Below, piece by piece: positions 61,071 to 64,000 of a stretch of DNA of 64,000 nt. The position numbers were made by a program, and so were the translations under genes. Every line of letters starts with the position of its first letter. The stretch's first letter is position 1. Origin of the DNA: CAWGMT01 sp963823675 (GTDB lineage Bacteria > Planctomycetota > Planctomycetia > Isosphaerales > Isosphaeraceae); assembly GCA_963823675.1 (NCBI GenBank), contig CAWGMT010000014.1, positions 248,001 to 312,000 on the forward strand. Reading direction: 5' to 3'. Below the pieces are notes generated by a model. The model searched no databases. It was not told where the DNA came from and was given only the letters and a program-made list of their open reading frames with translations.

Positions 61071-61355
61071 ATGGATCGCGTCGAGCGCATTCGCGGAAAG
61101 ATCTTTCAGGACGAACACCTGGTCCTCGATCAGATCGACGGCTTCCTGAAGAGCCACGAAAAGCAGGGACGGACAACGTTCTACGGGACCATTGAACTCG
61201 GGAACGACCAGTCCAAGCTGCTCAACCCTGTCACGAGCTACCGTCTGGTGCTGGCCGACGGTCGCAAAGGCAATTTTTACGTGGAGATCGTCCCCAGCAA
61301 TGTCCAGGGTAAATCGATCGCCGAATTTCACGTGACGGGTGGTTTCAAGAAGTAA
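61071..61355 (+). CDS. Small conserved-looking hypothetical protein
   Basis: 94 residues. Ribosome site GGAGGTGA is 4-5 nt from ATG 61071, one of the best in the window, and codon use is normal. Highly charged N-terminal helix (DRVERIRGKIFQDEHLVLDQ), then a beta-type part (TTFYGTIELGND, YRLVLADGRKGNFYVEIVPS). No family recognised; cytoplasmic. Treated as real on ribosome site and composition. Confidence 0.65.
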   Translation: MDRVERIRGKIFQDEHLVLDQIDGFLKSHEKQGRTTFYGTIELGNDQSKLLNPVTSYRLVLADGRKGNFYVEIVPSNVQGKSIAEFHVTGGFKK

Positions 61356-61708
61356 AGCAAATCGAGACCGGGAGCAACTCCTTGAGAATTGATTGATTAA
61401 TTCTCCCAGGCACGGCGCACACCGTGCGGCGCATGCTCGCGCACAGCAGAACCCGTGGTGGCACGTTTAACGCGAAGCATGCTCGGCCCGCCTGGAGCGC
61501 GCGTCCGTCTGGGGAGTTGGCTGTGCGCAGCCCAGGCGACGACAAGCGCGCCTGTGCAACTGCAAGCTTTGTCCTTTGTTCGTTTGAACGACAGACGGGC
61601 CCCGTGCAACTGCAACGGCGAGCTTGGTTGTCTTGCGTTGCCGATGCTCGCCGGGCATGGCATAAACGGGCACGCAGAGGGCCAGACCGAGGTTCGATCG
61701 TGAAACGC
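61356..61708. other. Non-coding stretch
   Basis: About 350 bp. The motif GTGCAACTGCAA occurs twice (near 61553 and 61607). No supported gene; open frames on both strands show no domain. Confidence 0.45.
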
Positions 61709-62324
61709 TCACGGCGACCGGCTGAAGCCGACGAACCCCTCGCCACCGGCTTCACGCCCCAGGGCGGTCTCGCAGGCTGAGAGCGTCACCAGGTCGGCTT
61801 TCAAGTCCCAGCCTCTGTGGATCTCGCGGACCGAGATCCTCCCGTCGTGGACCGGCTTCTCGCCCAGCACCTGCGCCAGCGGATCGGGCAGGCCGGTCTG
61901 GGTCAGGATCACCGCCGAGCGCCCAGAGATCGCCTCGTCGATCAGGCCATGGGTCGCCAGGTGGATGAATCCGAACTGGCCAAGTTCGCCCGAGGTGGCC
62001 AGATCCGCCTGGCCCGCGTGGCCTGATCGAGGCGCTGGGATTGGCTTCAAACAGCCGGTCCAACCTTTCGAGCTCGGCAGTCAAATCGCGGAGCCGGGCT
62101 TGCTCGGCGGGAGTGTGCCGCCGGTCCCGTCGCGCGGCCAGCTCGTCGAGCAGGCCTCGGCCCATGTCTGCCTCCAACGGGTGCCACGCCGCTACCGGTT
62201 GGCCGAGTCTGGCCAGTACGGCTGCCAGCCCAACGCGCCCGGATTGCTCGGTCGCGGCGCGTTCCATGCCCGTGAACGCGACTTGGAGCCGGGCCGCATC
62301 GAGGCTCTTCACCTCGTTTCTCAT
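61709..62324 (-). pseudogene. CHAT-protease remnant
   Basis: Two frames carry parts of one former CHAT (caspase-like) domain. An upstream part (EVKSLDAARLQVAFTGMERA ... GQPVAAWHPLEAD ... LRDLTAELERLDRLFEANPS) resembles the segment before the fold. The other frame gives FIHLATHGLIDEAISGRSAV with the catalytic His and LVTLSACETALGREAGGEGF with the catalytic Cys. It stops after GFSRSP, where the family normally continues ~60 residues, and the N-terminal TPR array is missing. Truncated at both ends with a frame break near 62040. Confidence 0.75.
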
Positions 62325-63247
62325 CTCCGCCGGTCAGCTTGTGCAAGCCCGGCGCGGCGGTTTGGCCGGCCGATCGTTTCGTGGCCGGCGCTTGACCGGA
62401 AACCGGAAACGGGATGAAAGGAACCAGCGACGCGAACAACGCCGGCAGGAGTTTACTGATTACTGAGATGCCTCCACCGAACGAAGGAAGGGAGGTTCGG
62501 TCAAAGTCGAGCAGGCTGTCAGACTCCTGATGAGCATCAAGATCGCATGATAAACGCCGCTGATCGAAGCGGCTACTGTCCCAGAGCAGCGTGCTCCGTC
62601 AGGTCACGTCACCGCAGGAATTCCAGAGGCGAGCGCCCCCCGGGCCACGACCACCGGCCAGGCGGGGGCAACTTCCTGCCGGACGCTGCCGGTTCCCGCA
62701 CGCCTTTGGGAATACACGCCCAGCGGCCGCTGCCAGGCGCGATTCGGAGCATCGCAGCGGTCCACGCGGTTGCACGCAGTCTGAGATTCCGGCCGTCGAA
62801 TTCACGGCCGGCCAGTTGGGTCGAGGCACCCCCGGAAGTCGATAATGGCTCCGTGGACAGTGGGTCGTTTGTTGCTTTCAAACGCCGGGCCCAACTCACG
62901 ACGTCATCCAGTTGGCGGCCATCTCCCACGACCGCCCGAACGTGTTCAAATGAATGTCAGAGGCTTGGCGATCGTCCAAAAGGGGCGGCCGATTGAGCCG
63001 ATGGAACCCGAAAAATCGGTATTTCCGACAAAAAAAATGTGAAGACTCGCTTCCGAACCTAAGTGATGACAGGATCGAGCGAACGCAGTGCCATGATGTC
63101 GTCGCCAATGGCATGTTCCGGGGCTCGATTGTAAATTTAGGTTGGCTTGGTTCGACCATGCGGGTATCTTGCGAATCGTCTGGTCGATTGAAGGCCGCCC
63201 CCTGGTAACAAGGGCGGGCGGACCGGCATCCTAGGAGCGTTGCCACA
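62325..63247. other. Intergenic stretch without supported gene
   Basis: About 920 bp. Short open frames exist, none with a domain. It lies between the CHAT remnant and the ADP-ribosylglycohydrolase gene; the promoter of the latter should be in its right part. Confidence 0.5.
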
Positions 63248-64000
63248 ATGCCTCATCTGTCTCGGGTTGACCGTGTCCGAGGGTGCTTGCTGGGCTTGGC
63301 GGTTGGCGATGCGTTAGGGGCCCCACTCGAGGGGCTCAGTCCGCAGCAGATCAAAACGCATTACGGCCGGATCCGGAATTATGTGGATGGCGTCCAGGCC
63401 TGGAAGCGAAAGCCGTACCGCTGGCGTTTGCGCGGCCTCTACTCCGACGATACGCAACAAGCACTGGCGCTTTGCGACATCCTGCTCGATTTTCAACGCA
63501 TCGACCAGGAGCGTCTCGCCGACCTCTACCTGGCCTTGATGACTCCCAAGGGGGCGTTCGTCGGCGCTCACCGGGGGATCGGCCGGAGCTTCCGGCAGGT
63601 GCTTGCCGCCCTCGAACGGGGGACGCCCGCCCGACTGACGGGCCAGACCACGGCCGGGATCGGCGCGGCGATGCGGATTGCTCCCATCTCGCTCTATTTT
63701 CGCGAAGAGCAGACCGAGATGTTCGACTCGGTGATGGCGGCCAGCCTGATGACCCACCGCGACATCCGCAGCATAGGCGGCGCTCTGGGGGTCGTGCACG
63801 CCGTCCGCCGTCTGGTCGCCGGCGAACCGCGCGATCCCAGCTTGCTCCTCTGGGTCGCCTCCGACCTTCTCAGGGACGAGAAGGAGATCGCGCGGCGGCA
63901 CTCAGACTTTGTCATCAACATCGGGCGGCACGGGCATAGCCTCTCGCACGCGATCGCACGCGTTGAAGCACTCCTGGAACTGCCCCGCGAGCGCGTCTTC
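63248..64000 (+). CDS. ADP-ribosylglycohydrolase family protein (cut by window end)
   Basis: 251 residues visible from ATG 63248 and still open at the edge. It begins VDRVRGCLLGLAVGDALGAP, the family entry motif with its metal-binding Asp, and has LYSDDTQQALAL, the second metal motif. Further match: KGAFVGAHRGIGRSFRQVLA, TTAGIGAAMRIAPISLYF and ASLMTHRDIRSIGGALG (metal/ribose region). Members remove ADP-ribose from proteins or other substrates, or act on related ribosides. The C-terminal metal motif lies beyond the window. Confidence 0.88.
   Translation, partial: MPHLSRVDRVRGCLLGLAVGDALGAPLEGLSPQQIKTHYGRIRNYVDGVQAWKRKPYRWRLRGLYSDDTQQALALCDILLDFQRIDQERLADLYLALMTPKGAFVGAHRGIGRSFRQVLAALERGTPARLTGQTTAGIGAAMRIAPISLYFREEQTEMFDSVMAASLMTHRDIRSIGGALGVVHAVRRLVAGEPRDPSLLLWVASDLLRDEKEIARRHSDFVINIGRHGHSLSHAIARVEALLELPRERVF

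Noticed and set aside
61553..61620. Repeated GTGCAACTGCAA as a possible regulatory site
   Set aside because: Only two copies, no palindrome and no gene placed to use it.
63000..63060. AT-rich stretch with an A8 run, possible terminator or promoter
   Set aside because: No clear stem ahead of it and no gene end nearby.

Overview
The window looks like a chromosomal segment of a planctomycete, probably near the Isosphaeraceae. The inference rests on very high GC, a caspase-like/MoxR/DUF58/BatA/DUF4175/VWA operon, BlaI-M56 regulatory pairs, a PEP-CTERM protein, secreted TlpA-type proteins and Gfo/Idh/TIM-barrel sugar genes. No rRNA, tRNA or CRISPR array was seen. Many genes are split by one-base indels whose reading frames stay recognisable on both sides. 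I annotate these as single frameshifted genes and regard sequence error as the likelier cause in most of them.

Layout. 0-3 kb: secreted TlpA-like protein. 4.1-7.9 kb: TIR-STAND-transmembrane-HEAT protein. 7.9-9.9 kb (minus): three tandem paralogous lipoproteins. 10-11.2 kb: serine hydrolase. 11.5-13.2 kb: membrane acyltransferase with inserted ankyrin repeats. 13.3-15 kb: BlaI repressor with an operator, then a graveyard of gene fragments (BlaR1/efflux-adaptor chimera, hydrolase tail, Tat-signal hydrolase head). 15.1-26.2 kb: six-gene caspase-like/MoxR/DUF58/BatA/DUF4175/VWA operon, extremely rich in frameshifts. 26.6-28.5 kb: GIDE-LemA protein and a DUF427 protein. 28.8-30.7 kb: small protein plus HNH endonuclease, the latter split by an IS630 element. 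30.9-31.9 kb: PEP-CTERM protein, truncated REP-type transposase, 33-bp tandem repeat. 32-36.1 kb (minus): zinc ribbon-TIR-STAND-WD40 protein with nearly identical WD40 repeats and an in-frame amber codon. 36.9-39.8 kb: cNMP/FAD oxidoreductase and a lipoprotein. 39.8-47.4 kb: trehalose-from-glycogen genes glgX-treY (minus) and treZ (plus). 47.5-49.9 kb: ABC permease and TIM-barrel sugar isomerase. 50.2-53.5 kb: Rpn fragment, then BlaI with an M56/BlaR1-like protease carrying a long helical-repeat tail. 53.6-60 kb (minus): histidine kinase, Gfo/Idh oxidoreductase, CDP-alcohol phosphotransferase, membrane glycosyltransferase-like protein and methyltransferase. 60.3-64 kb: DUF2617 protein, small unknown protein, CHAT-protease remnant and the start of an ADP-ribosylglycohydrolase.

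How the genes fit together. GlgX, TreY and TreZ form a complete route from glycogen to trehalose. The 15-26 kb operon is a chaperone-ATPase/VWA envelope module. The two BlaI genes each carry a palindromic operator over their own promoter and are coupled by ATGA to an M56 gene, intact in one locus and wrecked in the other. The most interesting candidates for an undescribed system are the two TIR-STAND proteins. The WD40-bearing one has the high internal repeat identity and the clustered variable positions known from fungal NLR-like allorecognition proteins.
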